A stretch of 64,000 nt of DNA from Pararhodobacter aggregans (GCF_003075525.1 NZ_QDDR01000005.1:124001-188000), one strand, 5' to 3'. Numbered from the stretch's first letter, positions 1-9,412 are shown. Numbers and translations: made by a program. The notes: generated by a model not told the origin, from the letters alone.

Positions 1-44
1 TAGGTGCCCAGTTCGACGACGCGGATGTTCTTCAGGATCTTCAT
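1..44 (-). CDS. CoA-transferase family III (CaiB/BaiF-like), N-terminal 14 residues only
   Basis: Only the first 14 codons lie inside the window, reading MKILKNIRVVELGT. This resembles the opening of class III CoA-transferases, where a short basic stretch leads into a V-(V/L)-(E/D)-L strand. The start codon overlaps the stop of the citryl-CoA-lyase-like gene in an ATGA arrangement, so the two are translationally coupled. By family it would move CoA between carboxylic acids in the cytoplasm. The identification rests on very few residues plus the neighbourhood. Confidence 0.5.
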   Translation of the reverse strand, partial: MKILKNIRVVELGT

Positions 45-853
45 GCCTTGTCCTCCGCCGGGGATTCGTGGCCCGACAGCAGGCCGTCATAGGAAATCGC
101 CAGATCCGCATGGTTCGACATGACAAAGCCGATGGAGCGCAGGGATTCCTCGTAAAGATGCGCCGAAAGCCCGGCGGCCCGCGCCAGCAGCGGCACCGCC
201 TTCAGCGCCTCCAGCGGCCAGCCGGCGTCCAGGATCGCCGCCGGGATCGCGCCCGAGACGTTGATCGGCAGCGGCCGGTGCATGATGCCCGGCGCCTGTT
301 CGCCCAGCACGCGCAGCGTCTCGACATAGCGGCCGCTGAGGCCGAGGTCGTCGCAGAGTTCCAGCAGCCGGATGGCCCGCGGATCGCCCTCGGCATGCTG
401 CGGATGGCCGAGGCCCGGGACCTTCTTGCGCTCGAGCTTCAGCTGGGTGACGTGATCCTGGGCCGAGGCGGCGATGTCGCCGTCCTTGGCGTCGCTCAGC
501 ACCTGATGCAGGAATTGCCCCGCCGTCTCGGTCGAGCCTGCGACCACCGTCCCCATCCCCAGCAGGCCCGCCGCCATGGCGCCCTGCCAGGCCTCGGGGC
601 CCGCGGCCAGGGTCATGCGCGCGGCCTGCACGCTGGGCACCAGCCCGTGTTCGGCGATGGCCACCAGACAGGCGTCGAGCATGCGGCGCTGGGCCTCGGT
701 CGGCATCTCGCCGATCACCAGCAGCCAGAAGTAATCGGTAAAGCCGATCTTGCCGATCAGGTCATGGCAGAGGTCCCGGCCGCGCACCGTGATGGAATGG
801 GCGTCCGAGGTGGCGATAGCCGTGTAAGGCTGGGTTTGTTTTCCGATCCGCAT
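41..853 (-). CDS. citrate synthase superfamily protein, citryl-CoA lyase-like
   Basis: This 270-residue protein is shorter than a full citrate synthase (about 430) and matches the compact citryl-CoA lyase-like branch. The C-terminal core shows GLGHPQHAEGDPRA, matching the citrate synthase G-x-GH...DPRA block with its catalytic histidine. The later ARAAGLSAHLYEE segment matches the citrate synthase AR..G..AH..E block. Where citrate synthase and ATP-citrate lyase have a catalytic aspartate (NVDG type), this protein reads INVSGA. It probably makes or breaks a C-C bond in a CoA thioester, with the coupled CoA-transferase supplying the thioester. It is divergent from the dioxygenase gene, and an IclR-type palindrome lies 9 bp upstream of its start. 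Confidence 0.75.
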   Translation of the reverse strand: MRIGKQTQPYTAIATSDAHSITVRGRDLCHDLIGKIGFTDYFWLLVIGEMPTEAQRRMLDACLVAIAEHGLVPSVQAARMTLAAGPEAWQGAMAAGLLGMGTVVAGSTETAGQFLHQVLSDAKDGDIAASAQDHVTQLKLERKKVPGLGHPQHAEGDPRAIRLLELCDDLGLSGRYVETLRVLGEQAPGIMHRPLPINVSGAIPAAILDAGWPLEALKAVPLLARAAGLSAHLYEESLRSIGFVMSNHADLAISYDGLLSGHESPAEDKA

Positions 854-861
854 CTCTCATC

Positions 862-878
862 TTTTCGCATTGCGAAAC
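862..878. promoter_or_regulatory. palindromic operator, probable IclR-family site (copy 1)
   Basis: TTTTCGCA-T-TGCGAAAC is a near-perfect 17-bp palindrome in the divergent region between the citryl-CoA-lyase-like gene and the dioxygenase gene. A second copy at 2740-2756 differs in two bases. The IclR regulator encoded at 1833 is the obvious candidate to bind both. Confidence 0.65.
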
Positions 879-968
879 ATTTTTCTCTTGCCGAAGCGTA
901 AGCGCGCGGCTTAGGCTTCGTCAAGCCACTTTGTGGGCGGATCGGACGCAAGGCGCGGGAGGGACAGC

Positions 969-1826
969 ATGAGCGACGTCAACCAGTACACCATCACCCA
1001 GGCGGTGAAGGATTCCTTCAAGACCGAGCCGGGCAGCCGGTTTGAATCGCTGCTGCAGGGGCTGATCGAGCATCTGCACGATTTCACCCGCGAGCAGAAC
1101 GTCACCCATGAGGAATGGATGGCGGCGCTGATGTTCCTTTACGATTGCGGGAAGATCTCGACGCCCGAGCGGCACGAATTCATCCTGCTGTCGGACGTGC
1201 TGGGCTGGTCGGCGCTGGTCGACATGATCAACACCCGGGGCGGCGCGACCGAAGGCTCGAACCTCGGGCCCTTCTACCTCGACAACGCGCCGGCGAAGGC
1301 CTTGGGCGCCGATCTGGGCGACGGGCGGGAGGGCGTCACGCTGCTGGTCCATGGCCGCGTCACGGACACGCTGAAGAACCCGCTGCCCGGCGCGCAGGTC
1401 GATACCTGGCAGGCGGACGGCGCCGGCACCTATCCGATCCAGGAGGAGGGGCAGGACAAATACGACCTGCGCGGCAAGTTCACCACCGACGACCAGGCGC
1501 GCTATTATTACACGACCGTGCTGCCCAAGCCCTATACCGTGCCTTACGACGGCCCGGTCGGCGTGCTGCTGCGCGCGGGCAACCGCCATGCCTGGCGCGC
1601 GCCGCATCTGCATTTCATCGTCACCGCCCCGGGCATGTCCGGCATCACCACCGAGGTCTTCTTCAAGAACACCGATTACGTCGACAACGACGCGGTGTTC
1701 GGGGTTCGCCGCTCGCTGATCCGCGACATCAAGCCCGCCCGTGATACCGAAGCCTTGGGCTATGCCCTCGACAAGAGGCCCGATGCCGTGGTCGAAATGG
1801 ATTTTGTTCTGGCACCGGAAGGGTGA
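969..1826 (+). CDS. intradiol ring-cleavage dioxygenase (hydroxyquinol/catechol 1,2-dioxygenase-like)
   Basis: This 285-residue cytoplasmic Fe(III) enzyme would open a catecholic ring between two adjacent hydroxyls. The N-terminal about 105 residues match the dimerisation domain of catechol and hydroxyquinol dioxygenases, with EFILLSDVLGWSALVDMIN and then GPFYLDNAP. The catalytic domain has the expected iron ligands: a Tyr in the TYPIQ segment, a Tyr in KPYTVPYDGPVG, and both His in RHAWRAPHLHF. The start at 969 is chosen because GGGAGG precedes it; a start at 933 would add 12 residues unlike the family. The IclR gene follows after 6 bp. The N-terminal sequence favours hydroxyquinol over catechol as substrate, but specificity is inferred. 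Confidence 0.85.
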   Translation: MSDVNQYTITQAVKDSFKTEPGSRFESLLQGLIEHLHDFTREQNVTHEEWMAALMFLYDCGKISTPERHEFILLSDVLGWSALVDMINTRGGATEGSNLGPFYLDNAPAKALGADLGDGREGVTLLVHGRVTDTLKNPLPGAQVDTWQADGAGTYPIQEEGQDKYDLRGKFTTDDQARYYYTTVLPKPYTVPYDGPVGVLLRAGNRHAWRAPHLHFIVTAPGMSGITTEVFFKNTDYVDNDAVFGVRRSLIRDIKPARDTEALGYALDKRPDAVVEMDFVLAPEG

Positions 1827-1832
1827 GGCGGT

Positions 1833-2636
1833 TTGGACGAGGAAAGCGAAAGACCGGCGGGCTTTGTCGAGGCGCTGGCCAAGGGGATCGCCATCCTCGA
1901 AGCCTTTGACGCCCGCCATAACGAGATGACGCTGTCCGAGGTGGCGCGGCGGGTGAATGTCTCGCCCGCGGCGGCCCGGCGGGGGCTGATCACGCTGATC
2001 GAGCTGGGCTATGTCGGGCAAAGCGGCAAACGCTTTCACCTCAAGCCCAAGGTGATGGCGCTGGGCTCGTCCTTCTATTTCGCCGCCCGGGTGGACGAGA
2101 TCATCCTGCCCGACCTGCGCCGGCTGGTGGAGATGTTCGGCGATGCCTCCTCCGTGGGGACGCTGAACGACCACAACGTGATCTATGTCGCGCATTACTC
2201 GCAGCAGCGGGCAAGGCGGGCCTCGGCCGTGGCGGGGGCGAGTTACCCGGCCTTCGCCACCTCGATCGGCCGGGTGCTGGTGGCGGGACTGCCCGACGCG
2301 GCGCTCGACGCCTGGCTCGATGCGCTTGAGCCGGTGCCGCTGACCGCGCGCACCCTCATCGACAAGGCCGCGCTCAGGGACGAGATCCTGACGGTGCGCC
2401 AGCAGGGCTATGCGACCACGGTGGACCAGCTGGATTACGGCATCACCGCGCTGGCTGTGCCGATCATCAACGAGGAAGGGCGCACCATCGCCGCCGTCAA
2501 CAGCTCGGGCTATTCCGGGATGCTGTCGCCCGAGGCGCTGGTGGCCGAGCGGCTGGGCGAGTTGCGGGCGGTGGCCAAATCCATCGCCTTGCAGCTGACC
2601 CGCTTCCCCACGCTGGGCGCGGTCCTGGACAATTGA
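1833..2636 (+). CDS. IclR family transcriptional regulator
   Basis: The 267-residue protein has an N-terminal winged helix (about residues 10-75, with LSEVARRVNVSPAAARRGL as the recognition region). An IclR effector-binding domain follows, showing PAFATSIGRVLVAGLPD and an AVPIINEEGRTIAAVN core. It resembles PcaR/PcaU/PobR regulators of aromatic catabolism. It starts with TTG, 6 bp after the dioxygenase stop, so the two genes form one transcript. Palindromes upstream of this operon and upstream of the O-demethylase suggest it controls the whole island, with an aromatic acid as likely ligand. Confidence 0.85.
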   Translation: MDEESERPAGFVEALAKGIAILEAFDARHNEMTLSEVARRVNVSPAAARRGLITLIELGYVGQSGKRFHLKPKVMALGSSFYFAARVDEIILPDLRRLVEMFGDASSVGTLNDHNVIYVAHYSQQRARRASAVAGASYPAFATSIGRVLVAGLPDAALDAWLDALEPVPLTARTLIDKAALRDEILTVRQQGYATTVDQLDYGITALAVPIINEEGRTIAAVNSSGYSGMLSPEALVAERLGELRAVAKSIALQLTRFPTLGAVLDN

Positions 2637-2637
2637 G

Positions 2638-2670
2638 CGGGTGCCGGGGGATCCGGCGCCCGTTTCTTTT
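2638..2670 (+). terminator. rho-independent terminator after the IclR gene
   Basis: A 10-bp stem (CGGGTGCCGG with CCGGCGCCCG, one G-U pair) and a 5-nt loop are followed by TTTCTTTT, starting 2 bp after the IclR stop codon. Confidence 0.7.
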
Positions 2671-2694
2671 CACCGGATGCTTCGGGAATCAGGC

Positions 2695-2724
2695 TTGACG
2701 CCCGAGATTCTTACACGCTATTTT
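2695..2724 (+). promoter_or_regulatory. sigma-70-like promoter of the O-demethylase gene
   Basis: TTGACG (2695-2700) and TATTTT (2719-2724) are separated by 18 bp. The palindrome at 2740-2756 starts about 16 bp after the -10 element, where a bound regulator would block transcription initiation or early elongation. Confidence 0.5.
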
Positions 2725-2739
2725 CGTAATAAGCAAGAA

Positions 2740-2756
2740 TTTTCGCAATGCGAAAA
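2740..2756. promoter_or_regulatory. palindromic operator, probable IclR-family site (copy 2)
   Basis: TTTTCGCA-A-TGCGAAAA is a perfect 8+1+8 palindrome between the promoter and the start of the LigM-like gene. A further partial left arm, TTTTCGTA, is visible at 2721-2728, overlapping the -10 region. Confidence 0.7.
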
Positions 2757-2792
2757 GACTGGCGATACGACAGACCAGATCGGGAGGACCTG

Positions 2793-4172
2793 ATGAACAA
2801 ACCCCACAGCCTTGCCCCCACGACCCTGCAGGACGCGCTGGACGCGGCCGGCGGGCCGATCAACCTGCTGCGCAGTTCGCAGCTGGGCACGACGATCTTC
2901 CCGGGCATCCCGCCCGAATTCACCAACTGGCGCGATGAACAGCGCGCCTGGACGCACAGCGTGGCGATGCTCGAACAGAGCTACCACATGACCGAAGTGC
3001 ATGTGCGCGGCGCCGATGCGCTGGCCTTCATGGCAGGGCTGATGACCAACCGGGCCGACAATTTCGACGTGATGCGCGCCAAGCAGATCGTCATGTGCGG
3101 GCCGGATGGCAGGATGATCTCGGACGCGGTGCTGTTCCGCGAAGAGGCCGATTTCATGCGCGTGGTCGGCCCGCCCACCGCGGCCAACTGGGTCGAATAC
3201 AACGCCACCAAGACGTCCCTCAACGTCACCGTCACCCGCGACGAGAACTTCATCCGCCCCCGCGCGCGGCGCGATGTCTACCGCTTCCAGTTGCAGGGTC
3301 CGAATGCGCTGGCCCTGATGCAGGAAGTGACCGGCGGCACGCTGCCCGAGATCAAGTTCTTCCACATGGGCGCCTTCAGGATCGCCGGTTGCGACGTGCG
3401 CGCGGTGCGTCACGGCATGGCCAGCACCCCGGGGTTCGAGCTTTACGGCCCCTGGGAAGACCAGCAGGCGGTGCGCGAGGCGGTCGAGCGCGTCGGCGAA
3501 AAGTACGACCTGCGCAAGGCCGGTTCGGTGACCTATGGCACCGCCGCGCAGGAATCGGGCTGGATGCCGCGGCCCCTGCCCGCGATCTACGAGGGCGAGA
3601 CGATGGCGGATTACCGCCGCTGGATCCCCGCGCAGAGCTTCGAGGCGGCAGGCTCGCTCGGCGGCAGCTTCATGTCCGACCGGATCGAGGATTATTATGT
3701 CGAGCCCTTTGAAGTGGGTTACGGCACGCTGGTGAACCTCAACCACGACTTCATCGGCCGCGACGCGCTGGTCGAGAAGAAGCAGAACCAGAAGCGCCGC
3801 AAGATGACGCTGATCTGGAACAATGACGACGTGTTCCGGGTGCTGCAGAACTCGCTCAGGAATGACGGGCCGCGCGCGAAGTTCATCTCGCTGCCGGTGC
3901 CGATGTATTCCTCGTTCCAGGCCGATCAGGTGCTGGCAGGCGGCAAGCCCGCGGGCGTGTCGAACTGGATGAGCTATTCGTCCAACGCGGGCGCCATGCT
4001 GTCGACGGCGCTGATGGATCTGGAGCATTGCGAGATCGGCAAGGAGGTGACGTTGCTCTGGGGCGAGCCCGACAGCCGCCGCCGCACGGTCGAGGCGCAT
4101 GAGCTGACCGAGATCCGCGCCACCATCGCCCCGGTCCCCTATTACGCCAAGACCAACAAGACCGAGGGCTGA
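2793..4172 (+). CDS. LigM/DesA-like tetrahydrofolate-dependent aromatic O-demethylase
   Basis: This 459-residue protein belongs to the GcvT (aminomethyltransferase) fold family. It follows the LigM/DesA pattern from end to end: PEFTNWRDEQRAW near the N-terminus, an FQLQGPNAL segment, ESGWMPRPLPAIY, GGSFMSDRIEDYYVEPFEVG, and a C-terminal VTLLWGEP. LigM and DesA move the methyl group of vanillate/3-O-methylgallate or syringate to tetrahydrofolate, leaving a catechol. The start at 2793 has GGGAGG upstream; an upstream ATG at 2748 would lie inside the operator. In this setting it probably unmasks a hydroxyl so that the neighbouring dioxygenase can cleave the ring. The exact methoxy-aromatic is not determinable. 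Confidence 0.8.
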   Translation: MNKPHSLAPTTLQDALDAAGGPINLLRSSQLGTTIFPGIPPEFTNWRDEQRAWTHSVAMLEQSYHMTEVHVRGADALAFMAGLMTNRADNFDVMRAKQIVMCGPDGRMISDAVLFREEADFMRVVGPPTAANWVEYNATKTSLNVTVTRDENFIRPRARRDVYRFQLQGPNALALMQEVTGGTLPEIKFFHMGAFRIAGCDVRAVRHGMASTPGFELYGPWEDQQAVREAVERVGEKYDLRKAGSVTYGTAAQESGWMPRPLPAIYEGETMADYRRWIPAQSFEAAGSLGGSFMSDRIEDYYVEPFEVGYGTLVNLNHDFIGRDALVEKKQNQKRRKMTLIWNNDDVFRVLQNSLRNDGPRAKFISLPVPMYSSFQADQVLAGGKPAGVSNWMSYSSNAGAMLSTALMDLEHCEIGKEVTLLWGEPDSRRRTVEAHELTEIRATIAPVPYYAKTNKTEG

Positions 4173-4193
4173 CACCCTCCGGTCCCGACCCCG

Positions 4194-4222
4194 AAAGGCG
4201 GCCCCTTGGCGGGCCGCCTTTT
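4194..4222 (+). terminator. rho-independent terminator after the O-demethylase gene
   Basis: A perfect 11-bp stem (AAAGGCGGCCC with GGGCCGCCTTT), a 6-nt loop and a short T run lie 22 bp after the stop. It may serve both strands, since the kinase remnant ends 14 bp further on. Confidence 0.75.
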
Positions 4223-4235
4223 GCGTTGGGGGGCC

Positions 4236-4907
4236 TCAGCCGGACAGAGTGATCCGCGCCTCGAACCCGTCCGCGAGCCCGGGGCGGGGGGAGGCGAGGG
4301 TCAGACCGCCGCCGATCCGCCCGGCGATGGCGGCGACGATGGCGAGGCCGAGGCCACTGCCGTCGCCGGAGGAAGCGCGGGCGAAGCGGTCGGTGAGGCG
4401 GGCCAGCACCTCGGGCGCCACGACCGGGCCGGGGTTGGCGACGCTCAGCTCGGCCCCCTCGGTCAGGATGACCTGCACCGGGGCGCCGGGCGTGCCATGG
4501 CGGAGCGCGTTGTCGATCAGGTTGCGCAGCACGATCCCGAAGGCGTCGGGGTCAAGCGTGGACAGCACCGGCCCTTCGGGCAGCGACAGCAGCAACCGAC
4601 CCGGCGCTGCGCGGCCCAGATCGTCGACCAGAAGCCGCGCCACCGGCCGCAGATCCCCCGGCTGATCGGCGCGCAGCTTGCCGCCCTCGGCCCGGGCCAG
4701 CTGCAACAGCCGCTCGGACAGACGGGTCAGGCGTTTCAGCGTCTCTTCGATGGCCGCGGCGCGGGCCATGACCGGGGCTTCCTGCGTCTCCTGTTTCAGG
4801 CGCTGGATCTGGGCGATGGCCCCGGCCAGCGGCGTGCGCAATTCATGCGCGGCATTGGCGGCAAAGCTGCGCTCGGCCTCGAAGGCGGCATCGAGCCGGG
4901 CCAGCTG
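4236..4907 (-). pseudogene. sensor histidine kinase, 5'-truncated remnant
   Basis: About 223 codons of a kinase C-terminus survive. There is a HisKA segment with FAANAAHELRTPLAG (phospho-accepting His), an N box (LRNLIDNALRHG), and a G2 box (GDGSGLGLAIVAAIAGRIGG). The sensor domain, membrane segments and HAMP linker are missing. Upstream of about 4907 the reading frame runs into sequence that belongs to another gene in another frame, so the longer open frame back to 5006 is accidental. The layout resembles QseC/TctE-type OmpR-partner kinases. No response regulator is next to it. Probably non-functional. Confidence 0.75.
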
Positions 4908-5253
4908 CGTTGCGCAGCTTCTCCAAGGTGTAGAACTCGCTGGGCTTGTCGAAAAGTTCGTCGATGACGTGACGGGTCGCGGCTTCCCACTTCTGGGTGG
5001 CGACAAGCTCGGCCAGCGTTGCGTCGGCGCGAGCGGCGTCTTCGAACCTGCCGAAAAGCTCCCTGTCGATGCGCATGCCCTGCGCCCCGATCTGGTTCTC
5101 GACTTGGCTCACCACTTCGTCGGGAGAGAAGTACTCGTAGCCACCCAAACCGCCGGTCACGGTGGTTTGGCCGCCGTCTTCTCCCCCGTTGGACAGCGGC
5201 ATCACAGGCGGTTTGGGAAGGCAACAAATGTCCCACGGAGACTTGGGCTTCAA
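4908..5253 (-). pseudogene. fragment of a DEAD/DEAH helicase or type I restriction R subunit, C-terminal part
   Basis: About 115 codons read through YEYFSPDEVVSQVENQIG, then RELFGRFEDAARADATLAEL, and FDKPSEFYTLEKLRNAAG. This is the style of the C-terminal region of HsdR-like DEAD/DEAH proteins, which end with a Y-(T/N)-L-(E/D)-KLR-AAG element. It then breaks off inside the kinase sequence. No helicase motif lies in the surviving part, and the sequence before about 5180 is not recognisable. The family call is from memory of conserved text and should be treated as tentative. Confidence 0.45.
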
Positions 5254-5768
5254 GCCGCGCGTTTGAGGCAGACCGGTCGTCGAAGTCCGAAGTTCGAATG
5301 CTCATAAAACTTTGTTGGAGTCAGCTCGCTGGAGCCATTTTCTCTTGACAATTGCGACCTTTCATGGGTCGCACGTCACATGGGGTTCTAGGGGAGCTCG
5401 TCATTCCGGGCCTTGAGGTCTGAACAGAAGCTTGGCTTCAAGCGGTTCAGATAGTTTGAAGCAAACGGGATTTTGGTTCCATGTCACCCGAAGTGACTGA
5501 AGTAATTTGTGAATTCTTGGCTGTTCGTGCCGGCCGTCGATACGGGAGCGACTGGATCTGGCCTCATTGAAGCATCAATTCAGCTGCTCCCCGAGGTGCA
5601 GGAAAGCTGCTCCCCGAGGTGCAATTGGCCCAAGATTGCTCCCGGAATGTCACTGGGAGCACGCATGCGGTCACGTGCGGTCACAAAACGTAAGCAAAAG
5701 ACAACAAAACGACCCACCTTGTTGCGGGCGTATTCTTGCTCAGGTCTTGTTCTTGATGGATGAATTGG
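5254..5768. other. gene-free, lower-GC stretch, probable foreign DNA remnant
   Basis: No convincing gene is seen. Bases 5401-5520 contain 55 G/C out of 120 (about 46%), well below the surrounding DNA. The stretch ends at the 3' side of tRNA-Ala, a common integration site. It contains a 19-bp direct repeat (5582-5623) and a 7-bp inverted repeat TGCGACC/GGTCGCA (5353-5373) next to a TTGACA (5345-5350). Confidence 0.5.
5582..5623. repeat. 19-bp tandem direct repeat, two copies
   Basis: AGCTGCTCCCCGAGGTGCA occurs at 5582-5600 and exactly again at 5605-5623, separated by GGAA. There are only two copies, in the low-GC stretch beside tRNA-Ala. Confidence 0.8.
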
Positions 5769-5844
<76 letters not shown>

Positions 5845-5932
5845 CACGCGGCGCTAGATGCGGCATTCGGCGGGCGGTGTCAAGGGCCGCTGACGGGGGA
5901 TTTTCGGGCCTGCGGGGCGGCGGGCGAGGACG

Positions 5933-5961
5933 TTGCCCTTGCATCGGCCCGGGGGTATGGT
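5933..5961 (+). promoter_or_regulatory. possible promoter of the YqeY gene
   Basis: TTGCCC (5933-5938) and TATGGT (5956-5961) are spaced by 17 bp, about 33 bp before the start codon. Seen by eye only. Confidence 0.35.
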
Positions 5962-5993
5962 GGGCGACCTTTGCACCATCACAGGACCCCCCG

Positions 5994-6461
5994 ATGCCCC
6001 TGCGCACCCGGATCTCCGAGGACCTCAAGACGGCCATGAAAGCCAAGGATCAGCTGCGGCTTTCCACGCTCAGGCTGATCAACGCCGCCATCAAGGACCG
6101 CGACATCGCCTTGAGGGGGCAGGGCGAGGACCGCGAGATGTCCGAGGGCGAAATCACCAGCGTCCTGTCGCGCATGGTCAAGCAGCGTCAGGAAAGCGCC
6201 CGCGCCTATGAAGAGGGCGGGCGGCTGGAACTGGTCGAGCGCGAGCTGGCCGAGATCGCGGTGATCGAGGATTACCTGCCGCGCCAGCTGTCCGACGAGG
6301 AGGTCGAGGCGGCCGTCGCCGAGGCGATCACCGAGCTGGAGGCCAATTCGATTCGCGACATGGGCCGGGTGATGAATGCGCTGAAGGCCAAGTATACCGG
6401 CCAGATGGATTTCGGCGCCATCGGCCCGGTGGTCAAGGCACGGCTCAGCGGCGGCGCCTGA
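5994..6461 (+). CDS. GatB/YqeY domain protein
   Basis: The 155-residue protein opens with [18 protein letters not shown] and carries [46 protein letters not shown] and MGRVMNALK, the full-length YqeY pattern. YqeY is homologous to the tRNA-binding tail domain of GatB. Its precise role is unsettled, although it is widely conserved. The start at 5994 is preferred over an upstream in-frame start because the protein then begins at the family's usual N-terminus, with AGGA about 9 bp upstream. Confidence 0.9.
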   Translation: MPLRTRISEDLKTAMKAKDQLRLSTLRLINAAIKDRDIALRGQGEDREMSEGEITSVLSRMVKQRQESARAYEEGGRLELVERELAEIAVIEDYLPRQLSDEEVEAAVAEAITELEANSIRDMGRVMNALKAKYTGQMDFGAIGPVVKARLSGGA

Positions 6462-6467
6462 GTCGCC

Positions 6468-6962
6468 TCAGGCGTAGCTTTTCAGCCGCATCAGCAGCGG
6501 TGCCAGCTCGTCATGCAGCTGGACCCGCTCGCCGGGGGTGAGAAAGGCGCCAAGCTCGACCTCGCGCCCGCCTCCCGCCAAGATCAGGTAATTCTCGACC
6601 GGGCCGCCCCGCGGCAGCAGGCGCAGGCTGACCCAATGCGGATCGGCCCGCCATTCCTGCTGCGGCCCGCGCGGGTTGGTCCGTACCAGGTGCACCGCCT
6701 GGCGGTCCAGCACCATCTCCTCCAGGATCGCCCGGTCCTTCCAGTTCCGGTCGAGCCCGTACCACAGCCCCCAGAGCGCCAGCCCGGCGAAGGGCAGCAG
6801 CCCCCAGAGCACCCGCGAGCCCAGCACCGCGATCAGCGGCATGGCCATGGTCGCCGCCCCCATGGCGATGACCATGACGAAGCCGCGCGGGTTCAGCGCG
6901 TTATGCGGCCAGGCGCGCAGTTCGGCGTGGGTCTCGTCAATGCGGGTCAGCGTATAGGGCAT
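6468..6962 (-). CDS. DUF2244 family membrane protein
   Basis: The 164-residue protein has a short N-terminal region (RAWPHNALNPRGF), two hydrophobic segments (about residues 28-50 and 54-70), and a cytoplasmic beta-rich tail. This is the DUF2244 layout. Function is unknown, but such genes are frequently near cytochrome oxidase genes in alphaproteobacteria, as here. Its ATG shares one base with the stop of the GST gene (TGATG), so the pair is co-translated. Confidence 0.75.
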   Translation of the reverse strand: MPYTLTRIDETHAELRAWPHNALNPRGFVMVIAMGAATMAMPLIAVLGSRVLWGLLPFAGLALWGLWYGLDRNWKDRAILEEMVLDRQAVHLVRTNPRGPQQEWRADPHWVSLRLLPRGGPVENYLILAGGGREVELGAFLTPGERVQLHDELAPLLMRLKSYA

Positions 6963-7609
6963 CAGGCGGCGGGCCGGAGCGCGTCATAGGGGACCATGAC
7001 GTGTTCGGCATAGGCCGGGCGGGCGCAGAGCCGGTCGTAATAGGCGCGCACGGCGGGTGGCGCGTCGGGGGTGATCCCGTCCAGCGTGAAATAGCGATAG
7101 AGCAGGTTGCCGAAATGCAGGTCAGCCAGCGTCAGATCCGCACCCATCATGTAGGGATGGCGTTCGAGCCGCGCCTCGGCGACCCGGAAGCGCTGGGTCA
7201 GGGTCTTCATCGCGGTCTCGACCGCGGCCATGTTCCGCACCTCGGGCTTGTGGAACATCATCGGGAAGAAGACCGAGCCGCTGAAGACCAGCGAGACGTT
7301 GATCTTGGCCCATTCCGCCCAGCGGTCGGTATCGGCCCGGGCCAGCGGATCGGCGGGCCAGAAGCTTTCCGGCGCATAGCGGTTGGCGAGGTAGCGCAGG
7401 ATCGCCCCCGATTCCCACAAGGGGATCGAATCGCCGTCCTTCAGCACCGGCACCAGCCGGTTGGGGTTCATGGCGATGAACTCGGGCGTGTCGGTGCCGC
7501 CGAAGCGGTGGCCCACGTCGTGGCGGATATGGGGCAGGCCCAGCTCGGCCACCGCCCACATGACCACCTGCACGTTGGAGGAATCCTTGCGTCCCCAGAT
7601 CGTCAGCAT
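6962..7609 (-). CDS. glutathione S-transferase family protein
   Basis: The 215-residue protein has a thioredoxin-like N-terminal domain (LTIWGRKDSSNVQVVMWAVAE; NPNRLVPVLKDGD; WESGAILRYLANRYAP) and an all-alpha C-terminal domain (MGADLTLADLHFGNLLYRYF). The Ser in the DSSN segment is the likely glutathione-activating residue. It would conjugate glutathione to electrophiles or reduce peroxides in the cytoplasm. It is followed directly by the DUF2244 gene. Confidence 0.9.
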   Translation of the reverse strand: MLTIWGRKDSSNVQVVMWAVAELGLPHIRHDVGHRFGGTDTPEFIAMNPNRLVPVLKDGDSIPLWESGAILRYLANRYAPESFWPADPLARADTDRWAEWAKINVSLVFSGSVFFPMMFHKPEVRNMAAVETAMKTLTQRFRVAEARLERHPYMMGADLTLADLHFGNLLYRYFTLDGITPDAPPAVRAYYDRLCARPAYAEHVMVPYDALRPAA

Positions 7610-7714
7610 CGTCTCTCGTCCCCTGTTGCTCGTCCCCGGCAGAGATAGGCGCCCGCCCCGGCGCGAACAGGGCTCGGGCAGGGCAGGAGGGGGCCCGTGC
7701 CCCGTCCGGCCATG

Positions 7715-7743
7715 AAAAAGGCCCCGGTTTGCACCGGGGCCTT
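7715..7743 (-). terminator. rho-independent terminator after ctaD
   Basis: On the minus strand, AAGGCCCCGG and CCGGGGCCTT form a perfect 10-bp stem with a 6-nt loop, followed by a T run. It lies 17 bp after the ctaD stop codon. Confidence 0.85.
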
Positions 7744-7759
7744 CAAGGGTATCGCGGGC

Positions 7760-9412
<1,653 letters not shown>

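Noticed and set aside
4908-5006. Start of the histidine kinase at 5006
   Set aside because: The residues before about 4907 are helicase-fragment DNA read in another frame, not a sensor domain.
5345-5373. TTGACA followed by an inverted repeat as a promoter/operator
   Set aside because: No gene follows in either direction and no well-spaced -10 was found.
5582-5623. CRISPR-like repeats
   Set aside because: Only two copies with a 4-bp spacer; no array and no cas genes.
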